Origin: Neopestalotiopsis rosae
Lineage: Eukaryota > Ascomycota > Sordariomycetes > Amphisphaeriales > Sporocadaceae
Direction of reading: 5' to 3'
NCBI GenBank assembly: GCA_023078685.1
Contig: JALGAS010000001.1
Span: 2,604,001 to 2,668,000, forward strand
DNA length: 64,000 bases
Position 1 is the stretch's first letter. Every line of letters starts with the position of its first letter. Under the pieces are notes generated by a model, which was given only the letters and a program-made list of their open reading frames with translations, did no database searches and had not been told where the DNA came from. Below, one piece after another: positions 22,232-33,480 of this stretch. Made by a program: the position numbers and the translations under genes.

Positions 22232-22589
22232 GTAGGATCAAGACTGTTGAATAAGCACTTGAACTCTTACACGTTGAGACGTTACAGTAGAAGCATTACA
22301 AGATATTCTGAAAAGCGATTTGACACGATATTCCTCAGCGCTAAACCACGTTATTCTACTTAGTAATCGCTACGTTTCCTCAATACATTTGACGGCATCA
22401 ACCCGTAAGTCTTCTTTCTCTTGCGACAAATCAAGTGGCATCGGCGTACCGTAATAGCTCACGGAAGAAACGGAAGGCGAGGCTCGAGTTCGGCCGAAAA
22501 TATAGTGCTCCGGGCATGCTACGGGAGTTGCTTGGGTCATCCGGTATTCAGGTAAACGGTACCGGAACATGTCAAGCCCCGAATTTCAA

Positions 22590-23414
22590 TCATGGTGTGG
22601 GGAATGATCTGGCTACGTGACGCGGAAGGTGGGAAGTCAACTCTGTGCTTCCCCGAGGGTGATCCGGATTCACCACGCGGAGGAACCACCGCAGCTGAGG
22701 CCGCGCCATCGGTGTATCGTGGTCCACTAGTTGAATATGGAGAACTTGACGGATAACAGCAGACCCCTCTTTTGGAATTGCGTCCGTGATATACAAGACT
22801 TGGGAATCTGTCATAGTCTCTGGCATCGTCTTTTGGTGGTCGAAGAATGTGTCGAATTCGCTGCAAGTCAAGTCCACGACAAACAGGTCGTGTTCCAGGC
22901 TCACATGGATGCGTCCCTTCGGCTCGTTTTCCTGCATCTTGCCAACTGCCTTAGCAGCGGAATCGAAAGTGATGCTGCGAATAGAGCTCTCGTAGGTTGA
23001 ATACCAGCCGATATTCTGTATGTCAATGTCTCAAAATCCTGCTGGGATAAAACTGCTGATGTCTTCATCGTTCTCCAGGCGTGGTAATAGCTGTCGCGCT
23101 TGTGTATATGCCTCCTCGGAGGGAATTTTGCCGAGGGGCGCCAACACTCTATGGACTGTAAAGTTTCTAGAATATATCCGCAAGGCACATGACCGGCTTT
23201 CATAATTGACTTTGTGAAGATGACTGACCAACGCTTTTGTCGGCACGATCCTGACATCAGTGTTGTTATTGATCCTGGTGAGAAGGACGACTCGAGAACG
23301 AGCTTCCACATGGACCGCAAACTTCCAGATCCGATGTCTTGGCTCCGCTGGTAGAAGAGAGAATTTTGTAAAGGATGGTTGCGCTGAGCAAGCTACCGTC
23401 GACATATTGATTGT
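22590..23414 (-). pseudogene. 2EXR-domain protein with an internal stop
   Basis: Fungal protein with the 2EXR motif, an F-box-like helical element found in large lineage-specific families. From about 23414 the frame reads FTKFSLLPAEPRHRIWKFA, matching the 'FxxFxxLPxELRxxIWxxA' 2EXR pattern. It goes on through SRVVLLT to about 23031 where a TGA interrupts. Coding clearly resumes in the same frame (DIDIQNIGWYSTYESSIRSI) down to about 22590. No GT-AG intron spans the stop. Function is not known. The palindrome at 23586-23608 lies upstream in its 5' flank. Confidence 0.65.
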
Positions 23415-23585
23415 GACTCCGTCTATTGTTCGAGCGACTTGAGCGTTTTGCATGGTTTGTTCGTTGTTTAGGACGTAAACAAACGCGCTTCGACACGGCA
23501 ATTCGAAGACAGACATTGCAACCACGTTCGGCCCCACTTTGTTCAACACTACTATAATCTTTGGCAATATCGACGCGCTCAATGC

Positions 23586-23608
23586 GGATGTCAGTCAGAC
23601 TGACATCC
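23586..23608. repeat. 23-nt perfect palindrome, copy 1
   Basis: Arms GGATGTCAGTC and GACTGACATCC are exact inverse complements around one central A. Two identical copies lie at 25279-25301 and 38212-38234. The outer flanks of this copy (CTCAATGC on the left) resemble the right flank of copy 2 in inverse. Confidence 0.95.
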
Positions 23609-24220
23609 TGATCCGGCGTAGCTTCCAGTATTCGTCGGGAGGGTCCAGCGGATGCGTGTTGTCCTTCCACTGGCCAATCGAGACCCCAGATAAGACCCAC
23701 CAACGCAAGATCCCATGGCTGGTTAAACATACGCGAGAGAACGTGAGTAGCAGCTTTGCACAACACAAATCGCCCTGTAAGAAGCCATTCAAGATTGCAT
23801 TTTGGTTTGTTAAAAAAGTGGAAATCCTGCAAACTCTAAAATGATGTACTTTCCGCAGTCAAAGGGATAAGAGCCATTGGACAAGATCTCCGCAATGATA
23901 TGGCTCATCTCGTAATGCAAGCCTTGCCTCGCTACTTCGGCCGAACTCACCTTCGTATCGTTTTCAGGTCTAGTCTTTGTGTTTTCTTGGGAGCGCTTTT
24001 GAAGAGTTGATCGCGAAAGAATCGGGGAGATGTCTTCAGTTTCAATTGACAGTACATCGCAAACTACCATACCAGTTTCCGAGGATGGCTTCACTGAATA
24101 CGTTCACTTGACATCCCCCCTTATCCTGCCGTTGCATGCCAGAACCGAACATCCCAAGGCCCAGGTCTCATTCACGACTCCCATTCTCACCCTGAAGTAG
24201 AAGTCGCGGGACTCGTAGGA

Positions 24221-24294
24221 TTGAAACGGTTGCCGTATGAGATACTGTCGTATATTGTGCAAGAACTGTCAGTTGAGACCATTATAGCATTATG
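24221..24294 (+). pseudogene. F-box-like fragment
   Basis: The frame LKRLPYEILSYIVQELSVET follows the F-box pattern (LPxEIxxxIxxxL). It is cut by a TGA at 24292-24294 and has no clear upstream start. On the opposite strand (24329-24703) a Cys/His-rich frame (RFCWLCRAGPRG ... CPC) also looks protein-like. I cannot decide whether the two are separate scraps. Confidence 0.35.
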
Positions 24295-24703
24295 ACCTAT
24301 TCTAGCCATTCCGAATTCCCTACGCTTGTCAGTGGACATTAATTCGACTTCTCTGACGCATTTCAAGCAGCGGATTATGCACGGATGGGCTGGTAGCCCG
24401 TGAGATCCTCCTGGTTCTGTGGAGTGAACCATGCCATGAGCTATCATCAGGCCCCTCGCCCTTCGCTTCGTTCTCAACAGCGCAAGGACAGGGCTTAGTT
24501 GAATCCAAGCAAGCCCAATGTGTAGTGTGTTTACGACATTGCGAGATATAGAACGCTTCATGGTCGCGATAGTGCTTGTCGACTGAGCCCCCTCGGGGAC
24601 CAGCTCGGCACAGCCAGCAGAAGCGCATGTAGTGCGGCAATTTCTCAATGTAAGCGGGCACTGCGACGTATGGCACGTCTGTCTGGTGATTGCTAAATGA
24701 CAA

Positions 24704-26064
24704 TTCTCAGTAACCTCGAACTTAAATATCCACTTTGTGGCTCCTACTCAAGGGGGAGGCTTCCCGACTTGTTTGGGTTGTGTGGGGGTTACGCTAGCAA
24801 GCCCAGTGTTCTTGGGCATCCATGCAAAACACTATAGCAATAAGTTCGTGAATACACACTGCACTGCAATCGGTCAAGAAATGTCATTGATTATCCTACC
24901 ACCTGTGGTGCCTCAGAACTGGCACATAAATATCGAAAAGCAAAAGAGAAAAAAAAAAGCGAAAAAAGGCTGTTGTAGTCTTGTATCTTGGCCAATCCAA
25001 ATGCAAAGGAGAGGTAATAACCCCTGCTTACTCTATCTAGACAGGGAAGGAGGATGCGTTGCGAGTTTGCCGTCATCCGATTGTAGGCGTGTCAGATTCG
25101 TGGACGCGACAGTCTTTCGCCAGCCGACCGAGATCCCGGACAATTCCAGTCACAGCAACGATGCATGTTGCTGTGCCTTTCTCGCTGAATGGGCACTAAG
25201 GCTGACTGGGATCTCCGACTGGTTGACTGAAAGATGATGTCGCACCCGCTTAACGTCCCTTGAAGCTGTGCCAAATCCGGATGTCAGTCAGACTGACATC
25301 CGAATTGAGCCAAGACAAGGACCGCGTCTCTTCGGGCTGTTGACTCAGGTATCCCATTCGATGAGCGCCGCCGCGCCTGGGAATCCTTGTTGCCTTACAC
25401 TAACCATCGTAGTTAGGTTCAAAGATTGAGCTACAACCAGTCGATTTAACCCCCTTCACTTTAGCGCTCGTCTCTGAAGATGGCAAGAGTCAACTGGGCA
25501 GTCATAGGTATGGAGAGTCGTCCATGTCGAATAAGACCTGCCTCTAAACGCAGGATCCTTGTCAATATGCTTCAAATGGACGCTCCAGGGGGTTCACGTT
25601 AGAACGTAATGATTGGCGACAGGAGACGCCCAACCTCGCAGAATTAATTTGAATGGTCGTTGCTGCCAGAAGCACAGTATGCTCTTTGCTTTGCTGTGGT
25701 GATATTTACCAGGTAGTGAGCTACCTCGATATGCATACACTGTTGTGTTTAGCGAGGACTGATCTGTATGATGGTCTAAGGATCCCCTTCTCTTCCGGTG
25801 ACGCTCCTAACAAGAACATATCAACAACTACAGGGCCGATTGATCAAGAAGGCCTTCCCTACACCCCCCTTTACACCCCTCTTTTCTTTGCGTCTGCAAC
25901 CTTGTCCGTGTTTTGGCTGCGAAATCCGGAGACGAGGTACAGATGTCTATGCCCTGATAAGATTGCGGACAACTTCGCCACTCCTATTTGAAAAAAAGAC
26001 AGAGAGCTGCATAATTGAACTCGCGTGACTAGAAATGAAAGTAGCGTAGGTAATATTCCTGTAG
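24704..26064. other. No gene; palindrome copy 2 and possible F-box scrap
   Basis: Beyond the palindrome, a plus-strand frame near 25680-25760 (DIYQVVSYLDMHTLLCLARTD) has an F-box-like look but no context to support it. 24940-24970 is an A-rich tract. The LINE homology ends at about 26065. Confidence 0.3.
25279..25301. repeat. 23-nt perfect palindrome, copy 2
   Basis: Identical core to copies 1 and 3. Here the arms extend by one base pair each side (CGGATG...CATCCG). It lies about 0.8 kb beyond the truncated end of the LINE. Confidence 0.95.
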
Positions 26065-27073
26065 AAATACCGGCCCTTCTCGCCGCTCTTGCCCTGTTCC
26101 TCCAGTGGGTATATACCGACCGCATCTGGGTCAGATCCGCTGTCCACCAACGTTTTGCCCAAGGCGATGCTTTGGCCTTGGGCGTGAGCGCGTGTACTGC
26201 TTCGGATACAACCCACATCAAGTAGTCTGTCCTTTGTTGGACTGTCTCGCCCATTGGTAACGTTCCCAACGTGTGCATGATCCGCTCGCTGATTCCCTTC
26301 CACGGCGCATTGCGTAAGAGCAAGCGCTCTCTCGGTTGGAAGTCCGACATGTCCATGTCTATTGTTGTCTCGATCGCTCGGTGATCGGATCCGTGGTCCG
26401 CATCCGCGGTCGCGCAATGCGATACTTGCCTTGCCAAGCTGCTGCTGGCTAGCACCAGGTCAATCGTCGTCGCCGAAGCACCCTTCTCCCACGTCTTCGT
26501 CCCTTGCGGTAGAAGACTCTGTAGGGAGCAGTCGCTCATCAGGTCGATGATCGCATTCGCTTCTCCCTGCCTAGCAAATGTCACGTTCTCTCCACCCCAC
26601 AATTGATCGTGCTGATTGAAGTCTCCAACCAGCATGACATCCACCATTTCTCCTCGTCCCCTCTGCGCGTGGTTGACTAACGCGCGCAGTAGATCACACG
26701 CATCCCGAAGAGCGTCCTGATCAGTCGGTGGAATGTACACCGAGACTACCAGCACTTTCCTGTCTCCTGTTCTGATCATCACCCCCGTCATGTCCGGCGA
26801 CGCGATCGCCACCTGCTCTGCTTCCAACTCCTTCTTCACCCACAGCATGCTCCGAATCGCCCATCTGCTTTCCCTGCTCTCTGTTGGCACCAGTTTAGTC
26901 CACCCGTAGTGTGCCCGCGGCACTGTCATCAAAATTCCTTCCTGCATCCTTGCTTGTGGTTCTTGGATGCCCACGACCGACACTTCCCTCATCCTCGCGT
27001 CATTCATCAGGCTCGCTTGCACCGTAGCCTGTCGGCCTACATTCAGTTGCACCACTTGGAGCTCTTTATTCAT
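26065..27073 (-). pseudogene. LINE ORF2, apurinic/apyrimidinic-type endonuclease domain only
   Basis: The frame begins at ATG 27073-27071 (MNKELQVVQLNVGR). The exonuclease-endonuclease-phosphatase fold is clear: LNVGR (Asn), GIQEPQ (catalytic Glu), VSVYIPP, VDVMLVGDFNQHD (D-x-N), TTIDLVLASSS, and DHGSDHRAIE (Asp-His). It nicks target DNA to prime reverse transcription. About residue 335 (YTHWRNRARAARRAG) the similarity ends, and the reverse transcriptase is missing. The open frame runs on by chance to 25871. Confidence 0.85.
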
Positions 27074-28295
27074 GATGGACGGGATAGAGCTGCTGGCAGT
27101 TTCGGCTGAACGACTCGTGGGGGCCACCACAGGGCACACATTTGAGGACCACCCCTATGCATTCCTTGTGCGCATGTCCTGGCTTGGCACACCTTCCGCA
27201 GACTTGGCTGTTCTTGCACTGGAAGGATTTGTGTCCGACCTGCTGGCACTTATAACACTGTATGGGACCTTCACGACGCTCAAACACTCTCGTGTAGCCC
27301 GACTCGCCTCCGGCGTGGAAGAAGCCATCGGCCAACAGCCTTCGCGCATCCGCTGCTTTAGTCAGATAGACTACCATAGACCCATATGCCTTGGGCACAT
27401 CTTTCTTGCTTAGCCAAGAGATCTTCGCTACGGTTGTCTCGTTCTCCTGCCCGAAAGCCTCTACCGCGCCTTGGCGAACGTTCCCATCCTCGTCCAGTAC
27501 GGCAGTCCGGTTGACGCTGTCCACCTTGATTGGGTATAGCTCATCCCGCAGCACTCTTGCTCCGGCGCTCACGATCTTCTCGGCGGCCCTCTTCACCAGC
27601 TGGTGTTCGCTCTCATCTCGGCACACTATCTTGATCCTCTGCGGTTTCTTCGGGTCCGTCGTCACTGCCTTGCATCTCCATTCCTTATGCCCTTCCATCG
27701 ATCGTATCTCTTTCTCCACTGCCGCTCGCGTCGTTCCAGCACTCCACACGTTCGCCTCATTCTCGCTTACTCTCGTGGCATCGATCGTGCAGTACAGCGT
27801 GTCCGTGAGACTGGAACCAATTGTGTTTCCAGTGCTCAGGGACTGTACATTCGTGGGCTGACTTGTCGGAGGAGTACGTGCAACATCGGCATACGATGCT
27901 TGCGGGCTTGTTTGTGCACTAAATATAAGTGCCTGGCCGGCCTTGATCTCGTTCAATTCTTCTCGCACGCTTTTGAGTTCAGTCGTTAGCTCTTGCACCT
28001 GACTTTGCAGGGCAAGAACCACCTCATTCGTTTCTTTCACTTGTCGCGCAGACAGTGCCAGCATGTCCAGCACTTCCTGGGGGATGTCTCCCATCCTGCC
28101 TTGGCCGACATCTCCACGGCTACTGTTCTGTTTTTCGTTCGTCGTAACGCCTATGGCACTTCGTCTCGTGGTTCTCGTGGCCGCCGCGGTGGTCGTCGTC
28201 ATTCGTGTCACTCTTCTGGCCGTCGTCGCGGTCGAATCTGACGCCCCCACCCTGATCTCCGCATCCACGTGGGCTGCCATTTTTAGCTCCCGCAC
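27066..28295 (-). CDS. LINE ORF1, gag-like RNA-binding protein
   Basis: A 409-residue nucleic-acid-binding protein that packages the element's RNA. The N-terminus has Thr/Arg-rich low complexity. Residues 80-125 form a coiled coil (QVKETNEVVLALQSQVQELT). Near the C-terminus there are CCHC-type knuckles: CYKCQQVGHKSFQC, CGRCAKPGHAHKEC and a third CVPCGGPHESFSRNC. The frame is fully open. The stop TAA (27068-27066) sits five nucleotides past the first base of the ORF2 ATG (27073-27071), so the two frames overlap in the manner of termination-reinitiation. A degraded copy of the middle of ORF1 is at 38480-38951. Confidence 0.88.
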   Translation of the reverse strand: MRELKMAAHVDAEIRVGASDSTATTARRVTRMTTTTAAATRTTRRSAIGVTTNEKQNSSRGDVGQGRMGDIPQEVLDMLALSARQVKETNEVVLALQSQVQELTTELKSVREELNEIKAGQALIFSAQTSPQASYADVARTPPTSQPTNVQSLSTGNTIGSSLTDTLYCTIDATRVSENEANVWSAGTTRAAVEKEIRSMEGHKEWRCKAVTTDPKKPQRIKIVCRDESEHQLVKRAAEKIVSAGARVLRDELYPIKVDSVNRTAVLDEDGNVRQGAVEAFGQENETTVAKISWLSKKDVPKAYGSMVVYLTKAADARRLLADGFFHAGGESGYTRVFERREGPIQCYKCQQVGHKSFQCKNSQVCGRCAKPGHAHKECIGVVLKCVPCGGPHESFSRNCQQLYPVHHE

Positions 28296-28616
28296 CTCGC
28301 GTCGGCTAGTCTTCCAACCACGCGTCTCGGATCAACCACTTCTTCAATAATTGTCTTTATAGAACAAAACAAAGCCAAAGATCTCCTTCGTGATTTCCTC
28401 GGCGACAGTCGCTAGCGAAACCAGTGTCCTTTCCTTCTACACTTTCGATTCCTGTGCACGGACCTCATGACAGGGATGACTGCTGACTCTATGTATACTG
28501 TCATCAGCACAAGTATAGGTCCAGTTTTGGATCACTCGCTTATGTGCATATTGATCTATAAAAGGAACTGCCTCCCCTACTGAACTAAAACAGCCTGCTA
28601 TATAAATAACATACCC

Positions 28617-30175
28617 TCATATTGCCTCTCTGGCATCTGCTAGCAGATTTACGGAAATATGTAAATTGTAATCATCAGGTACAAGTATTTCCGATTTTAT
28701 AGCCACAACATGCTCAAGGAGGACGACTGCTTTCTGAGCCTCTCCGTAAGCCAGGTGCGCCCTTGCGAGCTCGTGTTGTGACACCAGTCGATCATGATCC
28801 CCTTCGTCCAGCGTCTGCTCTTGAACCGCCACCACACACTCGAACAGCACGATCGCCTCCTTGATCCGCCTGTCGCCCATGTATGCACTTGCGAGCCAGT
28901 GTTCAGATGTTACCCGAGCCGGATCCATATCAGACATCTGATCTCTCCTCTAGTTAGCCACCTCTTCCAAAGCCTCCACTGCTTCTTTGAATCGTCTGTC
29001 CTGAAAGAAGCATTGGCCCACTCAGTAAAACAAATCGTACCTTTCCTGTACACGGTGTTCTCTGCTCTCGCGAAGCGCCCGTACGGCGTGTGGCAGATAC
29101 GCCCTCCAGCGGCCGTGGTTCATCGTATCGATCGACGGAAACACCACATTCGGTTGATGGATAGCACCTAATGTCGCTTCTGTCGCCCGATCATACAGCT
29201 GGTTCCAATTCCTTATCGCTACATGCACCAGCCGATGCATTTTGAATATATCTCCATTTTCTTTACTAACCAGAAATGCGTATCCACAGAGCGTGCCGAT
29301 CGCGTCTTCTGTCTTTTTTGGCGTCGCCATCTGAGGGAGAATCGAGCGCGGAATTGTCTTAGGTTCGATGCAGGACACAAATGGGAGGATTTCAGCGGCG
29401 TCTTTATGTCGCAGCTGCATCTGGTTGAAGATACGAGCCAGGTTGTCGCTACTGCTCGCTGCGACTTCTGGAATAGAGTATCGGCACGGATCTTCTCGCG
29501 AAGCAGACTGATCATATCTTCCTCCGTGCCATGCAGCATTTCCAGATAACGATCGATAGTTAAGTGAGGGTTGCAATTAAAATATGCGGCAGCCTGTGCG
29601 ATGGCTAAGGGGAGGTGCGCAAGTTCTTTCATAAGCTCCTTAGCTTTCTCTTCATCCTGGAGAAGCTGCTTACTGGTAAGAGACGTCTCCATCAGAGCCT
29701 TTGCCTCTCCGGGGGACATTGCTTCTACCTCGACCACGTGATTCTCTGCCAACAGCGTGGCCACCTTCAATACTCGCGTGGTAAATAGAAGGACACAGTT
29801 CTCGCTCCTTGGCAGGTACTGATAAATGCCATGATCGGATGCGCCATCAAATCGGAGTCGGAGTCAGAGTCAGAGTCAGGGTCAGACTCCCCGTATAGGA
29901 TGTCTACGTCGTCAACATTGTCGACGACGAGAAACCACTTGCCATTGTCTTCCGACTCCAGATGTTGTCGAACCAGCTCTCGAGAGTCCTCGTCTTTTTC
30001 ATTCGCTTGGATACCTAGGCGCCTGGCAATCTCCATATATGCCTGGTCGAAACCCGTGCGACTGTACGCTGGAACCCACAACACAGAGTAGTCTGGCTGA
30101 TGCTCTTTTACCCAGTACGCGAACTGCAGTGCCACCGACGTCTTGCCTACGCCTTCTAGCCCTCGCACTGCGAGC
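28617..30175 (-). pseudogene. nlr: NB-ARC/TPR NOD-like receptor (Starship nlr type), truncated and frameshifted
   Basis: Fungal innate-immunity-type receptor. The P-loop GLEGVGKTSVALQFA is at the very start (30165-30120) and Walker B KWFLVVDNVDD at about 29940. An Asp-Ser repeat follows (29890-29855), then RNBS/GLPL (LPLAIAQAAAYF near 29590), then a winged-helix segment (ILPFVSCIEPKTIPRSILP), then TPR-like units (HELARAHLAYGEAQKAVVLLE). The N-terminal effector domain is missing: sequence 5' of the P-loop is replaced by TF copy 2. Frameshifts lie near 29845 and 29430, and stops interrupt the frame near 29024 and 28950. The LINE follows on the same strand. Confidence 0.85.
29850..29892 (-). repeat. 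Hexanucleotide Asp-Ser repeat inside the NLR
   Basis: On the coding strand GACTC(C/T)GA-type hexamers encode DPDSDSDSDSD between Walker B and the following sensor region. Such an acidic insertion is not part of the NB-ARC fold and looks like slippage expansion. The frameshift at about 29845 is at its end. Confidence 0.75.
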
Positions 30176-30829
30176 TTCTACCATGCCAAATACACACCTC
30201 GACGAGTAGAGGTATCTCACGTCTGCATGAGCTTTTGAAGTCATGGAAAGAAACACTCCCTTCTCCATATCAGCACTGCATCGACTCCGAAGATTGGAAC
30301 GAAGAAGCACACCCCAATCCAGAGCAGCGTCTTACGAAGTTGCATCTCTTGTTCAAGTACCATGAGGTACTCCTTGCCATACATGGTCCTGTTTCTAGAC
30401 TGGCTCTTGACTCTGCAGCTCCGAAGCTTGTCCGAGACTTTGTCCAGCACAGTGAGAAGAGTTGCCTCACATCGTCCCGAAGTAGTCTTCGCCACGGAAG
30501 GCATTTGAAAGCGTCTGATGTTCTGGGAGATAGGTGTGTTGTTGGTCGCGCATGGTTGCACATTCTCATCTGTTTCGAGGCTGACGAAGTGGCTTTGCAG
30601 TGAACTTTTACATCCCCCTCTCGCAGCAATCTGCACGATATTCAGGGCTAATCTAAGAGATCCTACCTCTTTACAGAAAGACATCGTGTATTTTGCCCTT
30701 GGTTGCGGAATATTCGGTGAGATGTCTCTCGAGCTCGATACTCCACTTGAACGAATTTTACAACTCATGTATTATGCCAAGAACTCTGTTAATGATAGAA
30801 ATAGCTCCATTGAAACGATTGATCAATAG
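30172..30829 (+). pseudogene. Fungal-specific transcription factor fragment (TF copy 2)
   Basis: Homologous to 31-702. It starts abruptly at the equivalent of copy 1 base 31 (GAGCTTCTACCATGCCAAA), immediately beside the NLR P-loop. The intron (about 30532-30599) and second exon are kept. The stop is at 30827-30829. Some bases are lost near the start (the VEATQACIS part), so the early frame is broken. It is more diverged from copies 1 and 3 than they are from each other. Confidence 0.7.
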
Positions 30830-30899
30830 ACCTACAATTTTTGTATCACAAATTACTGGAAAATTTCTATTCGAAGGAGATTTCTACGATTACTAAATT

Positions 30900-31500
30900 A
30901 TGCTTGATGCGGTCAGGCACTTCGCTCATGTAGCGCCTCTATCGACCAGCTTAGGGGACTGGTATGTCGCCAATGTCGGATCCGAAATAGCCGACGAAAG
31001 CGTCCTGTGCGGCCTTGCTTCCCTAGCCCATCGACTAGGGTTTCGGAACGACAATATCCTACGCTCGAAGCAGTGGTCTCCGGACAGGGAGATTGCACGC
31101 AGAGCTTTGCTGCAGGCACAAACTCCTGAAATGTATCAGTAAGATGATGATTATTTCGAGATTCACCTAGATCAAGTTAAGAGGATTATGAATACTGCTG
31201 AACGGCGTCATGAACAGCCCAACGAGACTGATATCTGGAGAGATGGCGGGGAAACGCGACATCGGTGCGGATGTCCCAGCCTCAATAATAATCAGAGCAA
31301 CAAGAAATATCTTGTCCATGCTTAAATATTACAACCTCACAATCCAGCAGAAGGCGGCACCTCTCTTTGTGTCAGAAAATGTGTCTTTTTGGCATTCTTT
31401 GGTAGACTTCGTTCAGGGAAGCCATTGAACCCGCATCTGTTCAAAGAAGGCAGAAGGAACATGACCAGATGGATCAATGACAAAGTCTGGCAAGAATGAC
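30900..31500 (+). pseudogene. DUF3723 (Starship d37-type) fragment 2
   Basis: The frame reads SLAHRLGFRNDNILRSKQWSP then DREIARRALLQAQTPEMYQ, a TAA, then on to RIMNTAERRHEQPNETDIWR and ETRHRCGCPSL. I recognise 'LAxRLGFxSDxIxxLxxxSPDREIAxxALLxARKPxxY' and 'RCGxP' as DUF3723 blocks. A further piece near 31380-31490 (FLAFFGRLRSG in a shifted frame) may belong to it. Stops and frame changes show it is dead. The part around 31165-31300 is about 85% identical to 47080-47230 on the other strand. Confidence 0.6.
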
Positions 31501-32900
31501 GACACTCGAGGAGTCTAGAGGGCCTACAGGGCGATATCGAGCGTGATACTTAGCCCTGGTGGCGATCATAGACCAGAGATTGTGGTAAAGGATGAGCCGA
31601 TAGTAGAGAAAGACAAAGGCGGAGAAGACAGATTACAAGCAGCGGAGCAAAGACAGAAGACCTACGAAGAGCAGAATGATGCCGATATCGCTTGAATTGA
31701 TATTGTCTCCGATTCATCTCCAATTCTTGATCTTGTCGAGCAACCTAGTACGTACTCCTTTTATGTCTTGCACAAAAGCGGTGACTGGCAAGAAGATGGC
31801 CAACCGTCTGCAGCCCTCCTCTGTCGAAAGGGAGCCTCTTCATTCTGAAGCATCCTACTACGTGGCAATAGCTAGCCCGGGGCATGTAATGATTCTCATT
31901 TCTGTGTCTAAAGACAGGACTAATATAAGTAACGAGCAAATATGAACTGCAAGTCAGCTTTGCTTTGACGGCTCTATATCTTAATGGTAGATCGCACAAG
32001 GAGAAGCCCGTTGAGATGATGTATACTAAGTGATAACATGGTGCATCCATTTAAGATAGAATTTGTGAGTAAAGGAAAGAAAAGAAGGTGGAAAACGGAA
32101 CACAGCGAGACAAAATAACAAGGCGTTAGTTCATCATAAAAATGGAGCTTTCGATAGCTTCTTATTGAATTTCTGTCGAGATTCCAACAACCAGTGTGCT
32201 AAGTCATTTGTTGTCACACCAACGTATCTTTCATGTACATGTTTCTATTGGTTAGTTGATCTCTAAGTACTGGATTTCATTACAGTACCAATGTAAGTTA
32301 CAGTTTCACGAGTGATCTACAGCAGTGGTTATTTATGTGGCAGTCTGCTCTCATGCAGGCCTGAAAGTAAATAGGTTATCTTTGGTCAATCCTCTATGTA
32401 ACTTCTGCTTGACTTTTTCTTCTACAAGGAACCATCGCGTTACCCGTCCAAAGGCCAATATCGATGTCACAATATAGTCAACAATTATTGTATAGATCTC
32501 ATCATCGAATCAGGGACAAGCTGTTACCTACCTGCTCCGTCATATGAAGAGCACCTTATTGCGTCTTTGTTGTACTGTAGTTGAGCAGCCGTGAACTGTT
32601 CTGGAACCATGCACAAGGACGTCTCGTGACTGTGCCACAACCTTTAGTAATCATTCGAACTTTCTGGCGCCATGATAAGTTTGACATTTTCCCGTTGATT
32701 GCCGAATCCTCCTTTAGGCTGCTGCCACTATGCATCCCCCTTTCACATTTGTTCCGGCCACCCCTCTTTTGACGGATTTTTGATCTACGCAATAAGTGGA
32801 CCTCATGTACAGTAGACATTCCCAGTTGTAAGTCTGCGCATGGACATACGTTTTCTTACACAATTTACACTTGGAAAATAGGAAAAAAAAATAAAATAAA
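31501..32900. other. No gene seen
   Basis: 31560-31700 contains a charged frame (KDKGGEDRLQAAEQRQKTYEEQ) that might be the tail of the DUF3723 gene. The rest, to 32900, is AT-rich and holds an AAAATAAAATAAAATAAAAA tract at about 32883-32907. Confidence 0.3.
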
Positions 32901-32939
32901 ATAAAAAATTCTGTACATAAACTAATAGCGTGTATATTA

Positions 32940-33480
32940 GACACGTGCCTGGATGCATGCATTGATCTGGTGACCCATACTGGATTAAGGCCGCGATATA
33001 CTGGTCATCCATCTCATTCCACGCATGACCTCCCTCACCCACGCTTGATCTGCTGGGTTATCCTTCAGATTTTGGGATTGAGGCTCTGTTTGACGGATTT
33101 TGGCAATAAGTGCCCGCCAGACGTGCTTGATGGGGTTGAGATCAGGGCTGTGCAGGCCCATCCAGGGTTAGATGCCGTGGGTTCATTGACCCAGGAGTGC
33201 CACCAAATTCGTGTATGGGAGCATAATCTTACATAAATGTATCCCCAGGTTCGTGGGAGAACCCACTCCTTTGCCGACAGAGTCCGGTTTCGGCTCGGGA
33301 AAGACGAGAGGTGATCGTTCACCTTCCCCGTTGCGTTGCCAGATCATGGCCCACATCATCATGGAGATTCTTGGTCTCTCTTGACTCTCCAGGTTCACAA
33401 AATTACGGAGATATCGTTTTCATGAACAACGGATGACCCATGCGCCCAGAGCGTCGGTATCATTCTGGACCTGACATTCG
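32940..33480 (-). pseudogene. Tc1/mariner-type DDE transposase relic
   Basis: Minus-strand frames spell ISMMMWAMIW (the 'VMVWG' region), WMGLHSPDLNPIKHVWRALI and, further on, an IQxVIxAxG-like tail. 'SPDLNPIExxW' is the Tc1/mariner block holding the third catalytic acid, here changed to Lys (NPIKHVW, about 33128). Stops lie between the blocks. Terminal inverted repeats are not visible. It is an old DNA transposon remnant. Confidence 0.72.

Larger units (their letters stand above)
26065..28295 (-). mobile_element. Tad-like non-LTR retrotransposon (LINE), 5' part only
   Basis: Two overlapping frames on the minus strand: ORF1 (28295-27066) and the endonuclease part of ORF2 (from 27073). Homology stops at about 26065, before any reverse transcriptase or RNase H. 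LINEs usually lose their 5' end on insertion, so losing the 3' end points to later deletion or recombination. The order of ORF1 with zinc knuckles followed by an APE-type endonuclease is that of the Tad1 clade. Confidence 0.85.

Noticed and set aside
27391..28350. Long open frames on the plus strand opposite LINE ORF1
   Set aside because: They mirror ORF1 in antisense, arise from its codon bias, and have no motif or start context.
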